Positions 35,181-47,761 are shown, counted from the stretch's first letter. The stretch is 64,000 nt of DNA from Conus ventricosus (GCA_018398815.1 CM031622.1:25114328-25178327); one strand, 5' to 3'. The notes: generated from the letters alone by a model not told the origin. Translations and numbers: made by a program.

Positions 35181-37131
35181 CCCAACCTCTGCGTCACCTC
35201 AGAGGCAGTGCAGCCACGCCGCTCATTCCGACACCCCGTCCATAGCCATAGCCCGGCTGGCCCCGCCGCAGCCCCGGCACCGGCAATCCACAGGGAGCAG
35301 TCAATGTCAAGTCGTCAAGAGGCAACCCACCAGAGGAGACACTGCACTGCTGCCGAGTCACTTCGGTGGTGTTCAGTGGCGCCTGTTCTGATCTAACATA
35401 CGCAGGACACCACCTACTAAGCCCCCTACTGACGACAATAATTGCTTAGTCGCGGAGCCGGCGTGAGTGAGCTCTCCCTCCGGAGGGCGCCACCACGTCC
35501 GTCCAACGACAGCCCCCATGGACTCGCCGATACCGGTGACCCCGACGGAAGCAAACCAAGGCCACAGACGTGGAGAGGACATTGAAATTGAGGTCACCAT
35601 GAGAGCAGGGCATGAAGGGCCACAGAATTTGAGACTTTTTTTTTTTTATAATGCTGATCAATGGGAATGAGGATGATTAAGATGATGCTACGGATTTCCA
35701 TTTCGGTCTGAGACTACATGACAGGGCTGTACTCTACGCTTCCTTTCATAATATATCCTGGCGTCAACCAGGCCCGAGAGATACAGGCACCTGCAGTGTT
35801 AGTCAGGAAATTTGAGCAACACTCTCAGAAACGCATCCATTAAGTGGATGAAACTCGACTGTGTGGTCCCAGTCTTCCCAACTGAGTCCGCAGCAAACTC
35901 AACTCTGGGTAGGAGCCGGTCGGGGCAGAAAAAACCCACATGCCTCTGATGGGATTTGAACCCACGACCTCCCAGCCGGGAGTCCGCGACGCTAACCACT
36001 TCGCCACGGCGGCTGGTGATTGTTCATTTTTGTTGTTCAGAGTATTGTGTATCGTGCCTGAAGAAGACCTGAGAGGTCGAAACATGTCGTGTTTCGTCTT
36101 GTGATTCGTTTGTCAATGTTTTTCAGCTGAGATTGATCAATAATTTTTTTTTACTTCTTTGAAAGGCATTTAAATTAAACTCTAAAACAACATCTTCTTC
36201 AGCTCAAGTATCTATAGTGGAAAAGTCATGACATATTGTCACCATTGAGAAAATGAGTGTGTGTAGGTGTGTTATATACATGCATGTGTTTGTAGGTACT
36301 TTGTGTATACAACATGTATGAGATAGGAAATCAATGAATGCAGTCAATAATAGCAATACCACTTCTGCAAGTGAAAATGATGATAATTACCATCAGTGAG
36401 AGAACAATCTTACTGTTAGTGCTTTGTTAGCAATGAGTTTTTACACAGAATTTTGGTTAACAGATGCACAGGTGGACTCGTCCTGATAGATTATCTTGTC
36501 ATGGGAAAGGTAGAAAGCACACATTTTAAGCTGCAGTCTGTAATGTGTAAGCATTAATTGGTTTATTCAATGTTCATCATGTGCCACTTTTAACAAAAAG
36601 GTGGTACATTATAGTAGACCAGTTATAGAACCTTGCACTATCTGCATAATGACGCTTATTAAAAATCAGTAACTAAATCAGAAAAGCAGAAGTGAGATGA
36701 CAGGTCTCAATATTTTGTGGAGAAGACAATGAAATATTTTGGACTTTGACATTGGAGAGTGAAATCTTTTTTTTCCCCATTGGTTATCATTTTGAAATCA
36801 CTTACATGATTCAAACTTTTAAGTCAAAAGTTCTGTTTAAATTCCTTTCCAGTGACAGACAAGTGTGTGTGTGTGTGTGTGTGTGTGTACAGGTCTGGTG
36901 ATAGCAGTTGCAACCATAGTGTTTGGTTACTACGCGGGCTACGACCACTACTGGTTACCCGCTCCAGATTCCTACTACCTGTCGTGGTCGTACGGGCTGT
37001 GTGTGGGAGGGGGACTGCTGGCCATCGTTGCGGCCATGTTTCACCTCATCGACTTCTCACGGTTGCACATTGTGTGGCGTCTGGAGAAGAGAGCAGAGAC
37101 CTATGCCCCCAGCACTTACGCAAGGTATTGA
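33112..37131 (+). CDS. Gene 3: claudin/PMP22-superfamily four-helix membrane protein
   Basis: Three exons: 33112-33394, 34615-34767 and 36893-37131, giving 224 aa. Donors are GTAGGC and GTATTT (the second weak), with CAG acceptors. Both introns are phase 1 and exon 2 is 153 nt, as in genes 1 and 4; exon 3 is 239 nt, the same as in gene 1. The first loop has W34, G49-L-W51, C54 and C77, the widest cysteine spacing of the four (22 residues). The second loop has W-L-P-A-P and S-W-S-Y-G-L-C. The tail is charged and ends Y-A-R-Y. An in-frame ATG at 33076 would add 12 residues; 33112 is preferred because it matches paralogue N-termini and has A at -3 and G at +4. Intron 1 contains C68 and intron 2 a full SINE. 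The exon 3 acceptor follows (GT)13 directly. Role by family: junction or channel-modulating protein; not provable here. Confidence 0.85.
34130..34197. repeat. C68 homopolymer in gene 3 intron 1
   Basis: 68 consecutive C, after a CT-rich tract and before CACCACACACC. It is the longest homopolymer in the window and G-quadruplex-prone on the minus strand. Confidence 0.95.
35142..36015 (-). mobile_element. SINE-A, full length, in gene 3 intron 2
   Basis: The T run at 35139-35175 is the A tail on the minus strand. The tRNA-like head at the right end reads, on the minus strand, GTGGCGAAGTGGTTAGCGTC (A-box region) and GGTCGTGGGTTCAAATCC (B box). The target duplication GTGATTGTT flanks it (from 35133 and 36016-36024). 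About 870 bp long, which is very long for a SINE. It is antisense to gene 3. Confidence 0.85.
36863..36888. repeat. (GT)13 abutting gene 3 exon 3 acceptor
   Basis: 13 GT units, then ACAG and exon 3. The repeat takes the place of the usual polypyrimidine tract. Confidence 0.95.
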
Positions 37132-37288
37132 CAAGCATGATTCATGATTGTGCTAGTGTTGGACCAAGAGGCATCGTGTCTCCCACAATACTGCCCCCAT
37201 TCTTTCACCTCAGAACTGACTTGTACATGATTTCAGGACCAGAGTGTTGAAAAAGACGCAACCTTTCACTGATGTTGAAAAATCATGC

Positions 37289-37294
37289 AATAAA
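37289..37294 (+). terminator. Candidate poly(A) signal of gene 3
   Basis: AATAAA about 158 bp after the stop codon, followed by a T-rich stretch. Confidence 0.55.
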
Positions 37295-37585
37295 CTTTTT
37301 TTTCTTGTTTATTGGTTCCTAAATCTGTTCCTGTAACATTGTTTGTTTTAAACATCTTGCAAGCAGAGTTAGAGCCCAAAGTGATGGATGATATATCGTC
37401 CAAGAAGTTTAAAAAGGGAGCAGTGCTACCAATGAAAACTGTAACATGAAATTTCCATATAATTTACAAGTCTTTTGGAATAGTGTTTGTTGTAGTTTGT
37501 GTATCAGTATAGTGTGTATGTATTATATACAAATGAACAAGATTTGTGCAGAAGGGTTGTATGTTTGTGTGTGTGTGTGTGTGTG

Positions 37586-37628
<43 letters not shown>

Positions 37629-38617
37629 TGAGAGAGAGAGAGAATTTAACATTCCACATGTACTCAGAATGAGAATGCTTTGTTGTTGCTTTTCCCATTT
37701 TATCACAAAGTACTTGCTTTACGCTTGCGAAGATCGAAGAAGGATACCATGTTGTGTGTCTGCTTCCTGCTGGCATGGAGACGTAAAAGGGACCGTTCCA
37801 TTTATGTTTTGTCCAGTATAACAATCACCTTGAAGCTGATAGAATTATGGTGTGTGTGTGCACAGTCACTGGTTCAGATACAGGCACGCTTTCCTGTGGT
37901 CCTCTGTTAACCTTCTTGCATTTGTTTCGCCTGTATCCAGCCGCTCTATTTGTCTCCCCTGGTGTTTGTTATGGCCGCAACTGGCTGCACGTGCCATGTA
38001 ACTTTCCCTCACACACTGTGGCCTTGTTTTAAGTCCAGGCCGGCCAAAACAAATGGGCATCCCTGAGAGGTGTCCAATGAAATCTTAGCGGTAGTATGGG
38101 GTGTAGGAAACGATTCATTCACACAGACAAGGGTCATGAACTGACGACATTCCATTGATTTATAAAAAAAATTACGAATACGAGGAGTAGTTTGGAGCTG
38201 GAAAATGCTTTATGCAAGGGGTTTAGAGAGCAGATTGGGTTTCAGCCATTTGGAGGTCTGGTCTAACTTCACTGCGGGCCAAGGTTTTCAGAGGATTGCT
38301 TGAACAATTGACTGTAAACAGTATACTGGATTTGTAAATGTTGTGAATCAGTATAACATTGCATTGATGATACTATAATGTATGTTTTCTAGAAATCTGT
38401 CTCATCATTATGAGTCGATCAGTTGCATATGATATTATGCGACTTTTTGTGTATATCTTGTTTCACCCTCAGTTTGTCGGAATTCCAAGGTTCTTGTTTA
38501 AATACCATCTACTAATGCACGCTGTGAGAAATTCTGCTTTAAATGTTAGACCATTGCACGCATATTAACTTTGGTAATGCTTTGTATTTAAATTTGAATA
38601 AACACTTTTGTTGTTGT
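37295..38617. other. Intergenic DNA with (TG)n microsatellite
   Basis: (TG)n at 37566-37628 followed by (GA)n. No gene is recognised. Confidence 0.5.
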
Positions 38618-39435
38618 AATATTCTTGCTATCTCATCTTCTGCACTCTGCACCTATGTCGCTCATTCTGGTTTCTCCGTCCACAGCCATAGCCTTGCTTG
38701 TCATGCCACAGCTCCAGTACCAGCAATCCCCAGAGAGCAGCAGTCAATGTCAAGTCATCATGAGGCAACCCTCTAGAGAAGACTCTGCGCTGCTGCCACG
38801 TCACTCTGATTGTGTTCAGTGGCGCCTGTTCTGATCTAATATATGCAGGACACCACCCACCTACTAAGCCCTCTACTGATGACAATGATTACTTAGTCAT
38901 GCAAGTCATGGAACCAGCGTGAGTGAGCTTCTCTTCCAGAGTACCACCATGTCTACAGTCCCCATGAATTTCATTCGGCAATACCAGTGAATCATGACAG
39001 AACCCTACTAAGGCATAATTGTGGAGAGGGAATTAAAAATGAGGTTACCGTGAGAGCAGGGCATGAAGGACCACAGAATTTGAGACAATTTTTTCCATGC
39101 TGATCGATGAGGATGATGCTACAGACTTGCATTCTCATCAGAGACTGAATGACTGGGTTGTTCTCTACACTTACCTTCATGATATATATCCCAGTGGCAG
39201 CCAGGCCAAAGAGATACAAACACCTGCAGTGTTTGGTCCGGAAATTTGAGCAAGACTCTAGGAGATATGTCCATTAAGTGCATGAAACTCGATTGTGTGG
39301 TCTAGCTGTCTCTTCAGTTGAACTGGTGGACACTCAGCTCTGAGTAGGAGCCAGTCGTGGCAGAAAAAAAATCATACAAAGAAATGGCTCTAATGGGAAT
39401 CAAATGCATGATCCCCCAGCCAGGAGTCAACCTTA
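38618..39435 (-). mobile_element. SINE-A copy, diverged
   Basis: The body matches the other copies (GGCGCCTGTTCTGATCTAA at about 38821; GAGCAGGGCATGAAGG near 39052). The right end CCCCCAGCCAGGAGTCA is what remains of the tRNA-like head. There is no clear A tail. Confidence 0.8.
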
Positions 39436-40678
39436 AGATTTGTGTTTTAGTAGCTTGGGATATCTGTTGTTTGAAACACTCAGTGGAGTAGGTTTCAGGT
39501 GCCTGTGTCTTAAAACGTAAGCAGACTGAAAAGGGTTAATAAGTGAAAGAGAAAAAGAATCTTAAAGTTTGATTATCTTGTAGTTCTGTGTAATTTTAAT
39601 GATCATCAGTGATCAAACTCTATTCTTAGAAGTTAGATGTGAAAAGAACAAATGCTTTGCCATTACAGTCGCTAGTTATTCAAAAGTGTGCATGTTACAT
39701 TTACTTTCATCCATTAAGCTTTGTCACTAATGCTTATTTTTCATTGCTCATAATGGGTACAGCTTCACGATCATAGCTATCATCTCTGCAGATTTGTACT
39801 GTCTTCATCAAAACTAACATGTACCAGATATTTTTTTTCCGTTCCATTTTCTATTCCCATTTCTCTTTCTATTTTCTCTTTCTTTCTTTTACAAAGCAGT
39901 GAATGCTTTCTCACAAATTACCTCTATCATGTGTAACAGGTGTGCTAGTGTGTTTAAAGATTTATCCAATGAAAGTGTCACCAGAGAGAGAGAGAGAAAA
40001 GAGAGAGAGTGCTTGTGTGTGTGTGTGTGTGTGTGTACAACCAAAGACTATCAGATTATCTGTGATTTCACAGAAGTGTGTGTGTGTGTTCTGTTACAGT
40101 TGATGCAAGCTTTGTCTTATGATAACAGAGTGGCATACAAAATGTGTTGTTTTCCATGAAATTTAGAATGAATTTCAGAGCCTGACAGATCTGCAGTCGG
40201 ATTTGAGGTTTAAAAGTTTCCATGGTTGATGACTGCATTTGACTATTTTGAGTCGCTTTTCACATTGTATGACATGATATACAATAATGTTTGACAATGA
40301 TGTTTGAACATTGAAATATGATCCATCATTTTCGAGGAAAGCTACCATTTCATGTATACCGCTGACTGTAACCTTTATGAATAGATGTTCTTACTGTGCA
40401 TGTGGCTGATACAGTGACAGCAAAGTATGAGGGAGAAGAAAGAGGGCATGTGCGTTCATGTTTTTCAGTGAGGCTGACTGGCATCTAGGTTTCTGTGGCA
40501 GTCTTTGTTCAGTGCAGTAACATACAAAGATAGCTCTTTCTGATCTGTTTTTAACTGAGCAGAAAATCTTTAATGTTGGCTTTTATTTGGTTTGAATCGC
40601 ATTGTTATGGTGCTAATGTCTTCTAGATATGTATAGAAAGTTAGAGATTATGAGAGGACTGGGAGATGTACTGAAATG
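39436..40678. other. Non-coding stretch
   Basis: No gene or repeat family is recognised apart from short (GA)n/(TG)n at 39985-40035. Confidence 0.4.
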
Positions 40679-40703
40679 CCCCCCCCCCCCCCCCCCCCCC
40701 CCC
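40679..40703. repeat. C25 homopolymer
   Basis: 25 consecutive C, followed by C/T-rich DNA. Confidence 0.95.
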
Positions 40704-41389
40704 TCCCCTCCCTCACCGCACTCCATCTCCCAGAAAAAGAAACAGAAAAACAAACACACACACACATAAGTTTGTTTAATTACATTTCAAATGAAAATTT
40801 AAAAAGGAATTTTTAAACAAACATTATTCAGTGCATCAGCATGAATGCTGATGAATTGAATTACCAATCTTTAATTAAATGAAAGAGAATTATTTTGGAA
40901 GTTGTAAATGAATTAAAGAAAATAGTGTATTCAATAGGTTCATGAATAAGATTCTCTTCCAGTGTCTTTCTCTGTTCGTTATTGTGGAGAGATCTTATTT
41001 CATGATATCATTTATACTATGAGGGCATGCCGAACATATTCTCTTCATCCAAATTTTAAGCTTTCAGGAGAAGGAAAATAAGGGGAATTCAAAGACGATG
41101 CCAAGATTCAAAGATTTACGTCATGGCTGTTTTGTAGCTGTGGGGCTTTTTGTTGTTGTCCATATGGCATTTAGAATGGCTGTACTTTTGCCCGAAACAT
41201 CTTTGTTGCCATGAAATCTTCAACACTCGCTTTATGCCAGGCGCATGTCTCAATGGCTCAGGTCTTTTTTAACACTAATCTTCCAGTTCTCTTGATAACA
41301 TGTTATTGACTGTCTGAGGACAGAACAAAAGAAAAGAAAAAGTGACCAGTATTGATTGATTCCAATCACAAATTGTGTTGAACAGGGTC

Positions 41390-41505
41390 CCAACCCGTCG
41401 AAGAGGACAAGAAATGTTGTGACCAATCCAGTGTTCAAACTGCAGCCTTCTGCTTCCTTAGAGTAGTAGACAGGCATTTAACCACCAGGCTTGCCTTTCT
41501 AGCTC
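41390..41505 (-). mobile_element. Possible SINE head (tRNA-like), minus strand
   Basis: On the minus strand CCTGGTGGTTAAATGCC resembles an A box and GGCTGCAGTTTGAACAC a B box. The body is not matched elsewhere in the window. Confidence 0.35.
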
Positions 41506-41939
41506 TAAAGATTGGTACAACTGCTGTTGCTTGTGCTGCTCAACACAGCCATATCATCAGAAGTCATTATGTCATCTGCCATTCATACTGACCCTTGACC
41601 TGCTGGTAGTTTGGGTACTGCATCGGGGCACTGTGCATGATTATGTGCAACAGGTTGTTGCTGTCAGTGTGTCCGTCTCTGCATTTCAGTGGGCAATGGG
41701 GTGGGTCTGGCAGGGTGGTGATGGGGGGTAGTTTGTGTTGGTGCCTGTCGCCTTTCCCACTTCCCAGGTTCATTCTGGGTGTTTTCCTGATTTCTGCACA
41801 GGGCTTCCATTTTCTCTTTTCTCCAAGTTTGTAGTTTTCAGACAAAAGTGAAAACGAAAACCTGTGGGACAAATTAAGGGGAGGGGGGGGGGGGGAGGAC
41901 ATAGAGCCGGTGAAATTTGCAGAGTTGTGGTTGCATTTT

Positions 41940-42085
41940 GGGTATACTTTCAAATAACGCTTGATGTCATGAGATTGTTTTTAAGCTTCATCGTGAGAGT
42001 GGGCATTTTTTTTAGCATACTTTCAAATGACACTTGAAGTCATGAGACTATTCGTAAACTTCATCGTGAGGGCGGGCATTTGCCA
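41940..42085. repeat. Tandem duplication, about 72 bp, diverged
   Basis: Both halves run ATACTTTCAAAT[A/G]AC...CATGAGA...CTTCATCGTGAG...GGGCATTT. Confidence 0.8.
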
Positions 42086-42922
42086 TGTTGTCTGCCCAGC
42101 TGGAGGCAAAATAATGCCATGTACAACAGTGCAACCCATGCACTGAACTCATGCATCAGCAAGACACTGCAGAAGTTAAAGAATTTAACAAAAGCTGAAT
42201 GAACAAGAGGGCCAGGTTGCTGTTAGACAGAAAAGTGGAGGATACACCTATTGATCCTTCTGATTTTGCAACAGATTGCACCATTTTTAACGCAAATTTT
42301 GAATTTTCTCTGGGAAGGGGGAAGATAGGAGGGTGAGTCTCAGTCATCCTCCTCCCTACCCCCCAGCCCCCTCATAACCCCCTCTCTTTAGAATTTGTTG
42401 GATTTTTGCTTTTTTTTCTCAATAAAAGTCCTGACCGTAGATCATAAAGTGTGTATCATAATTCTATGTGTGCGTCCACTAAACGACAGTTGAATTCTCG
42501 CAGGTCAGGGGTTATGTAGCCCCACCCTTCAACTATCAGAGGCTGCCATTTCTGACACGGTCTGTGACCTGCAGGCTGTGCCTCCACTGTTCACTTGTCA
42601 GCACAGTAACGCATCAATAGACAGGCTGTAATACCGTTCAATAAACCTTTAGGCAAAAGAGGAGTTTCACACAGATTTAACACACACAAAAAATGTCATC
42701 ATTTCCATTTCTTGTTGGTCATAAGAGTGCTGCAACACAGCAGCGTTGCTGTTTCTGTGTTCACTGTGTCATTGACAGTGCCCATCTCCTGTCCAAGTAT
42801 TCTGGTGCATGCTGGGTATTTTGGTGTATCCATGATCCACTGAATGCTGTAAATGGATCTGTACCATGCGTAACTCCAGTCCTGCTATGCCAGGTCTCAA
42901 ATTTGCTGCTCACAGATTGAGA
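42086..42922. other. Non-coding stretch
   Basis: Nothing recognisable in this stretch. Confidence 0.35.
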
Positions 42923-42936
42923 CCGAAATATTTATT

Positions 42937-43720
42937 TTATTTTTTTTTGCTGTCCCACTCTCTGCGCCACCTCAGAGGCAGTGCACCCACGCCGCTCATT
43001 CCGACACCCTGTCCAAGCCACAGCCCGGTCGGCCCCGCCGCAGCCCCGGCACCGGCAATCCACAGGGAGCAGTCAATGTCAAGTCGTCAAGAGGAGGAGG
43101 AGACACTGCACTGCTGCCGAGTCACTTCGGTGGTGTTCAGTGGCGCCTGTTCTGATCTAACATATGCAGGACACCACCTACTAAGCCCCCTACTGACGAC
43201 AATAATTGCTTAGTCACGGAGCCGGCGCGAGTGAGCCCTCCCTCAGGAGGGCGCCACCACGTCCGTCCAACGACAGCCCCCATGGACTCGCCGATACCGG
43301 TGACCTCGACGGAACCAAACCAAGGTCACAGACGTGGAGAGGACATTGAAATTGAGGTCACCATGAGAGCAGGGCATGAAGGGCCACAGAATTTGAGACA
43401 TTTTTTTTATGCTGATCGATGAGAATGAGGATGATTAAGATGATGCTACGGATTTCCGTTTCGGTCTGAGACTACATGACAGGGCTGTACTCTACGCTTC
43501 CTTTCATAATATATCCCGGCGTCAACCAGGCCCGAGAGATACAGGCACCTGCAGTGTTGGTCATGAAATTTGAGCAACACTCTCAGAAACGCATCCATTA
43601 AGTGGATGAAACTCGACTGTGTGGTCCCAGTCTTCCCAACTGAGTCCGCAGCAAACTCAACTCTGGGTAGGAGCCGGTCGGGGCAGAAAAAACCCACATG
43701 ACTTCTGATGGGATTCGAAG
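42937..43720 (-). mobile_element. SINE-A copy, 5'-truncated, with target duplication
   Basis: The 14-bp duplication CCGAAATATTTATT flanks the element exactly (42923-42936 and 43721-43734). On the minus strand the element starts inside the B box (TTCGAATCCC) and ends in a short A tail, so it is 5'-truncated. This is the hallmark of LINE-driven reverse transcription. Confidence 0.9.
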
Positions 43721-43734
43721 CCGAAATATTTATT

Positions 43735-44437
43735 GTAACCTCTCAACTATTACGCCTTTTTTTTTTTTTCCTATTAATTCTTAACTACCTCCGGTAATAT
43801 CCATTTCTGTTCATCTTTGTTTTGTAGTCTGTGTTGTTAAAAGTTCATCTTCATAGTGGCTAACCCCTCTGAATGATTCTGGAATATCCAAGATTTAGAA
43901 AATATTCCCCAAGTCCTGAATTGGGTGAAAGCATCCAGAATTTCAAAATTTTGTGAAACAGTGTGTGGGTTTTGGAGAATTTTGGAATAGGGATAAGAAA
44001 CTGTTGCAGAATACAGCCCGAATGATGTCATATGGATGTTGACAATGATGTGCATGGTATATGCATTTTCTTTTTAACCCCACATTTGTCAACTGAAACA
44101 CCAGGGGGATTAGAGATGCTTTCAGTCAAAAGCCAAACTGCCCACTCTTCACACCACCCCTCCCCTTCATCCCCCGGCTCCTGAATTCTGACTCCAGGCA
44201 GTGGCAGCTGTACATCTCTTTCAGGTCGTTAGAACAGATAGATTCTTGAAACACTTTCTCAGTTTGCCTTTCTGTCATCACAACTTCTCTCAACTCCATG
44301 TAGTTATCATTTCCTTTTTTAGCCACGATGTTACAAATACTAGTCTCATTATGCTTTTTTTTTTTTTTTATCCCCCCCTTGCCTGAATGTACATTTGCCT
44401 TGTAGTCTATGAAAAAAGCTTACTCAGAGTCAGAATC
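43735..44437. other. Non-coding stretch
   Basis: No gene or repeat is recognised. Confidence 0.35.
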
Positions 44438-44768
44438 TCTCTGTCTCTCTCTCTCTCTCTGTCTCTGTCTCTCTCTCTCACCATTTCTCTCTGTCTCTGT
44501 CTCTCTCTCTGTCTCTCTCTCTCTCTCTCTCTAATCTATATATCACTATTTTCTTGACATGTGTATTCATTTGTCTCATCACCTTTTGCTTAACATTTAA
44601 CCTCCATGAGTTGAAACTGATAAGCCACCTTTGTCAAATATGCACAATGATTATACCAAAACCAGGAAACATTGATTCAAATTGATGAATTTAAAAGAAA
44701 AAAGATAATTAATGCACCTATCTTTATTATACTAAAAAAAAAAGAAAATACTTCGCTACACAAACGCA

Positions 44769-44822
<54 letters not shown>
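44438..44822. repeat. Two (CT)n microsatellites
   Basis: Interrupted CT/GTCT repeats at 44438-44533 and an unbroken (CT)n of about 25 units at 44771-44822. Confidence 0.95.
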
Positions 44823-44825
<3 letters not shown>

Positions 44826-44978
44826 ATATGCATATGCACACACAACAGCAACAACAATAACATGCACATGTACATAGATATATATATGTATATAAATATA
44901 TATATATTTTTTATTTTTACTGTGGCTATGCCCTGTACATAGCGTCAAATATTCTTGATTATTCCTTTGTGTTTGATT

Positions 44979-45275
44979 GGGGGGGGGGGGGGGGGGGGGG
45001 GGGGGTTGTGCATGGGAGTGAATGGAAGAAGTGTGTATGGGTGACAAAGAATGAAGATTGATTACAGATCAATTTTAGACATATCAAATCAACGATGTAC
45101 AGGGAAAAAAATGCTTTTGCTAAAGGATTGTTTTGATCGATTTTTTTATGCATCAGAGTAAATGGAAAGAAATGTGTATGGATGACAAATAAATGAATTT
45201 GATTACATATCAATGTCAGACGTATCACAATTCAGAGAAAACGTGGTTGTGCTGAAGGATTGCAACATTATTATT
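44979..45275. repeat. G27 run followed by a two-copy 140-bp repeat
   Basis: G27 at 44979-45005. Then two diverged copies (about 45012-45135 and 45156-45275) each with AATGGAA...GTGTATGG..TGACAAA..., GATTACA and GCT[A/G]AAGGATTG. Confidence 0.75.
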
Positions 45276-45674
45276 ATTTGTTTTACAACTGAGAGATGTT
45301 ACATTGATGATGACTGAAATAAATATTTCAATTCAAAACTGATCTGTTGTGTGTGGATGTTTTGCTTTGTGGCTGTGATTGTGATGTATAATTATTTTGA
45401 TCTCTGATTTCTTGTTGCGTTCTTCACCTGGAAGTCTGATAATCACCTGGGTCAGTGTAGGTACCTGCATGCACGCGCCTGCACCATGTCCAGCACATGC
45501 AAAGTTGTGTTCTTTTCTTTGGACGAGAGAGATAGATGAGCAAAGCTTTATTACCTCAAAAGGCAAATCTATGTCAGATGTAGCAATGGAGACCTGTTAC
45601 CTCTGTGCGAACAACAGTAAGATTAAAAAAAAAGACACACCCTGTCCTTATTCCATCACCAACGTGCGCACTCT

Positions 45675-45678
<4 letters not shown>

Positions 45679-45714
<36 letters not shown>

Positions 45715-45770
45715 ACACACACACACATACACACACACACATACACACACAACACACACACATACACACA

Positions 45771-45818
<48 letters not shown>
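45679..45818. repeat. (CA)n microsatellite, interrupted
   Basis: 140 bp of CA repeats with regular AT interruptions. Confidence 0.95.
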
Positions 45819-45820
<2 letters not shown>

Positions 45821-46154
45821 AAAAAGGACTTGTCATTCCGCACACATTGCACATTCAACGTTGCCTTTTAATGTACCTTGTCATGAACTATGTAAGAACT
45901 TAAATCAGCAGGTATGCTTGTATGAACATCTTGCGCACAGACCCAAATAGTATCTCCCAATCCAACATCCATACTGCAATTTCAGGGGAAGTTACTCTTT
46001 GAGAGGCTGGAGCTTGTAACTCCACGACAAACGGAACACATGGCTGAAGATGATTGCCACATATTGATCAATGTGATTGTCTCATAGCACCCATTTTATA
46101 GAGGCCACAGATTCCTGGAGTCACACATCGGCAAAGCTGTTGGCAAAATCAAAC

Positions 46155-46710
46155 ACCATGGTGCAGCGGTCAAGATTGTGAGCTGCTGACTGACAGCTAA
46201 TGGGTTTGAACCCTATCTCGGGCAGACTGAAGCTTTTAATTCTGTTGCTTTTGTCTTGATTGTGTCCAAATTTGATTTTTTTTTTCACAATTGAAAAGAT
46301 TCTTTTCGTTTAAACAAACATGTTACATCAAAGTGCAGTTGCACTACAACGTAACATGTCAGTTTACATATAAATCATCCTAGACATTAACATACAGTAC
46401 CTTCATATTGAAACAAAAACTCAAATTATAAAAAAATGCATTTGAGATTTCTACCATTGTTTCATGCGCAAAGTGTCTGCATCTAAATACGGAAATGGAA
46501 GGCAAACAGAAACTTGTTTGTGAATGAGTTTTGTTTCCAAACCAGACTACACACGAGTCTCAACCACATCAAAGATGATTGAAACGTTGTTCAGTTTTCC
46601 TGACCAACTCTCCAGGTGTCTGTATCTCTCGGTCAACTCTAGGGTGTATTCCGTAAGAGAGTATTCAGATTTAAACCTGTTGCACAGTCTGGATCAACGA
46701 TGGAATTCCA
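46155..46710 (+). mobile_element. SINE-A remnant, decayed
   Basis: A tRNA-like head (CATGGTGCAGCGGTCAAG, then TGGGTTTGAACCCTATC) lies at 46158-46215. A body segment at about 46580-46690 (CCTGACCAACTCTCCAGGTG, TATCTCTCGG) matches SINE-A. The stretch between them is unmatched, so this may be two separate remnants. Confidence 0.5.
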
Positions 46711-47285
46711 TAGAATAATCATATATATTAATTAAACCTGATTTCCCTCCTCGACATCAAATAAAGAAATTTAGATGACTCAACTTCTGTTTCTCTTTAT
46801 GCCTTGCTGCCGCGGTGAGGCTTTTGGCTAACAGCAGTTTGCTATTATGTTTCATACCCTATCTCTTTCTTTCTTTTTTTATATATATATTTTTTTTTAA
46901 TTTTAAGATGTAAAAAAGAAAATCGCATATATTCACACCAAACAATGAGGCAGTGACTTTCGGATATTTTGGGTCACATACGCAAGTTATATATTCAGAA
47001 CTGTATAACAGTGGTACAGCAAACACATCCTCCGATTACATACGTGGAATATAGAGACGCTTTCCACTCCTATTCTCTCCTTTCCACAATTCCTCCAACA
47101 ACACGTGAACGAGACAGCGAAGTCATACTCTTCCCCCTCTCCCCACCCCATACCCCAAATCTGCTTTTTGTGTGCCTGTACAAAAATTCTGAAAATGGAA
47201 AATTCTCTGGGTTTATCAAATAAAAGATAATCATGACAGAAAATTAGCGAAGCTGTCTACTTTGGTGATGAGTAATATTTAATAC

Positions 47286-47287
<2 letters not shown>

Positions 47288-47322
<35 letters not shown>
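47288..47322. repeat. G35 homopolymer
   Basis: 35 consecutive G. Confidence 0.95.
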
Positions 47323-47323
<1 letters not shown>

Positions 47324-47348
47324 GGCAAGCGCTGTAATGTCGTGCAAA

Positions 47349-47475
47349 TGACGGGAACACGAATTGGTGACGTAATAGGCACCCGACAGTGACGAAGAGC
47401 ACAGGAAACGTCACTAATGTAAAAAGTGTTTATGCTGCATTGCAGTGACTCAGTACGGCTCCTATGATACGTCAC
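47349..47475. promoter_or_regulatory. Cluster of CRE-like TGACG/CGTCA motifs
   Basis: Five TGACG cores in 127 bp: 47349-47353, 47368-47375 (TGACGTAA), 47390-47394, and on the other strand 47409-47413 and 47468-47475 (TACGTCAC). About 0.25 are expected by chance in this length. These are the binding motifs of CREB/ATF bZIP factors. No gene is recognised beside it. Confidence 0.35.
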
Positions 47476-47604
47476 GAATAACTCAGCGACTTTGTCGCAA
47501 AAGGAAAGCCGAAACATGTTCGATCCTTCCACGACGCCATCTCGGCTGTTTCAAGCGTTCTTTACGATCACAGAAATAGCCTGTCTTCATGTAGGCCTAG
47601 TTCG

Positions 47605-47660
47605 GACAGCCCTGATATGGCCCATTTCAGTCGGCTGGGCTATAAGCAACATTTACCATG
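47605..47660 (+). mobile_element. Retroelement 3' tail, diverged
   Basis: CTGATATGGCCCATTTCAG, then TCGGCTGGGCTATAAGCAAC. It matches 31855-31925 but has lost the TCTTA repeats. Confidence 0.4.
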
Positions 47661-47761
47661 TAGTTCGGTTGTTGCGATTGACCAACACTGCTGTATTCGT
47701 TTTTGTTTGTTATGCATTGGGTACAATTTGAAAAAAAAAAAAAAAAAAAACAAGAAAAGAA

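Noticed and set aside
35133..35670. Proline/arginine-rich ORFs, also at 20894-21874, 23453-23815, 38625-38885 and 42866-43422
   Set aside because: They lie in SINE-A copies and differ in frame between copies, so they are not conserved proteins.
35940..36015. Possible tRNA gene on the minus strand (A and B boxes present)
   Set aside because: The sequence continues into a repeated 800-bp body with an A tail and target duplication; it is a SINE head. The same applies to the heads at 2905, 16048, 16484, 25120, 30505, 46158, 49150 and 51340.
36852..37250. 132-codon ORF across the gene 3 exon 3 region
   Set aside because: It is out of frame with the conserved exon and begins in the (GT)n tract.
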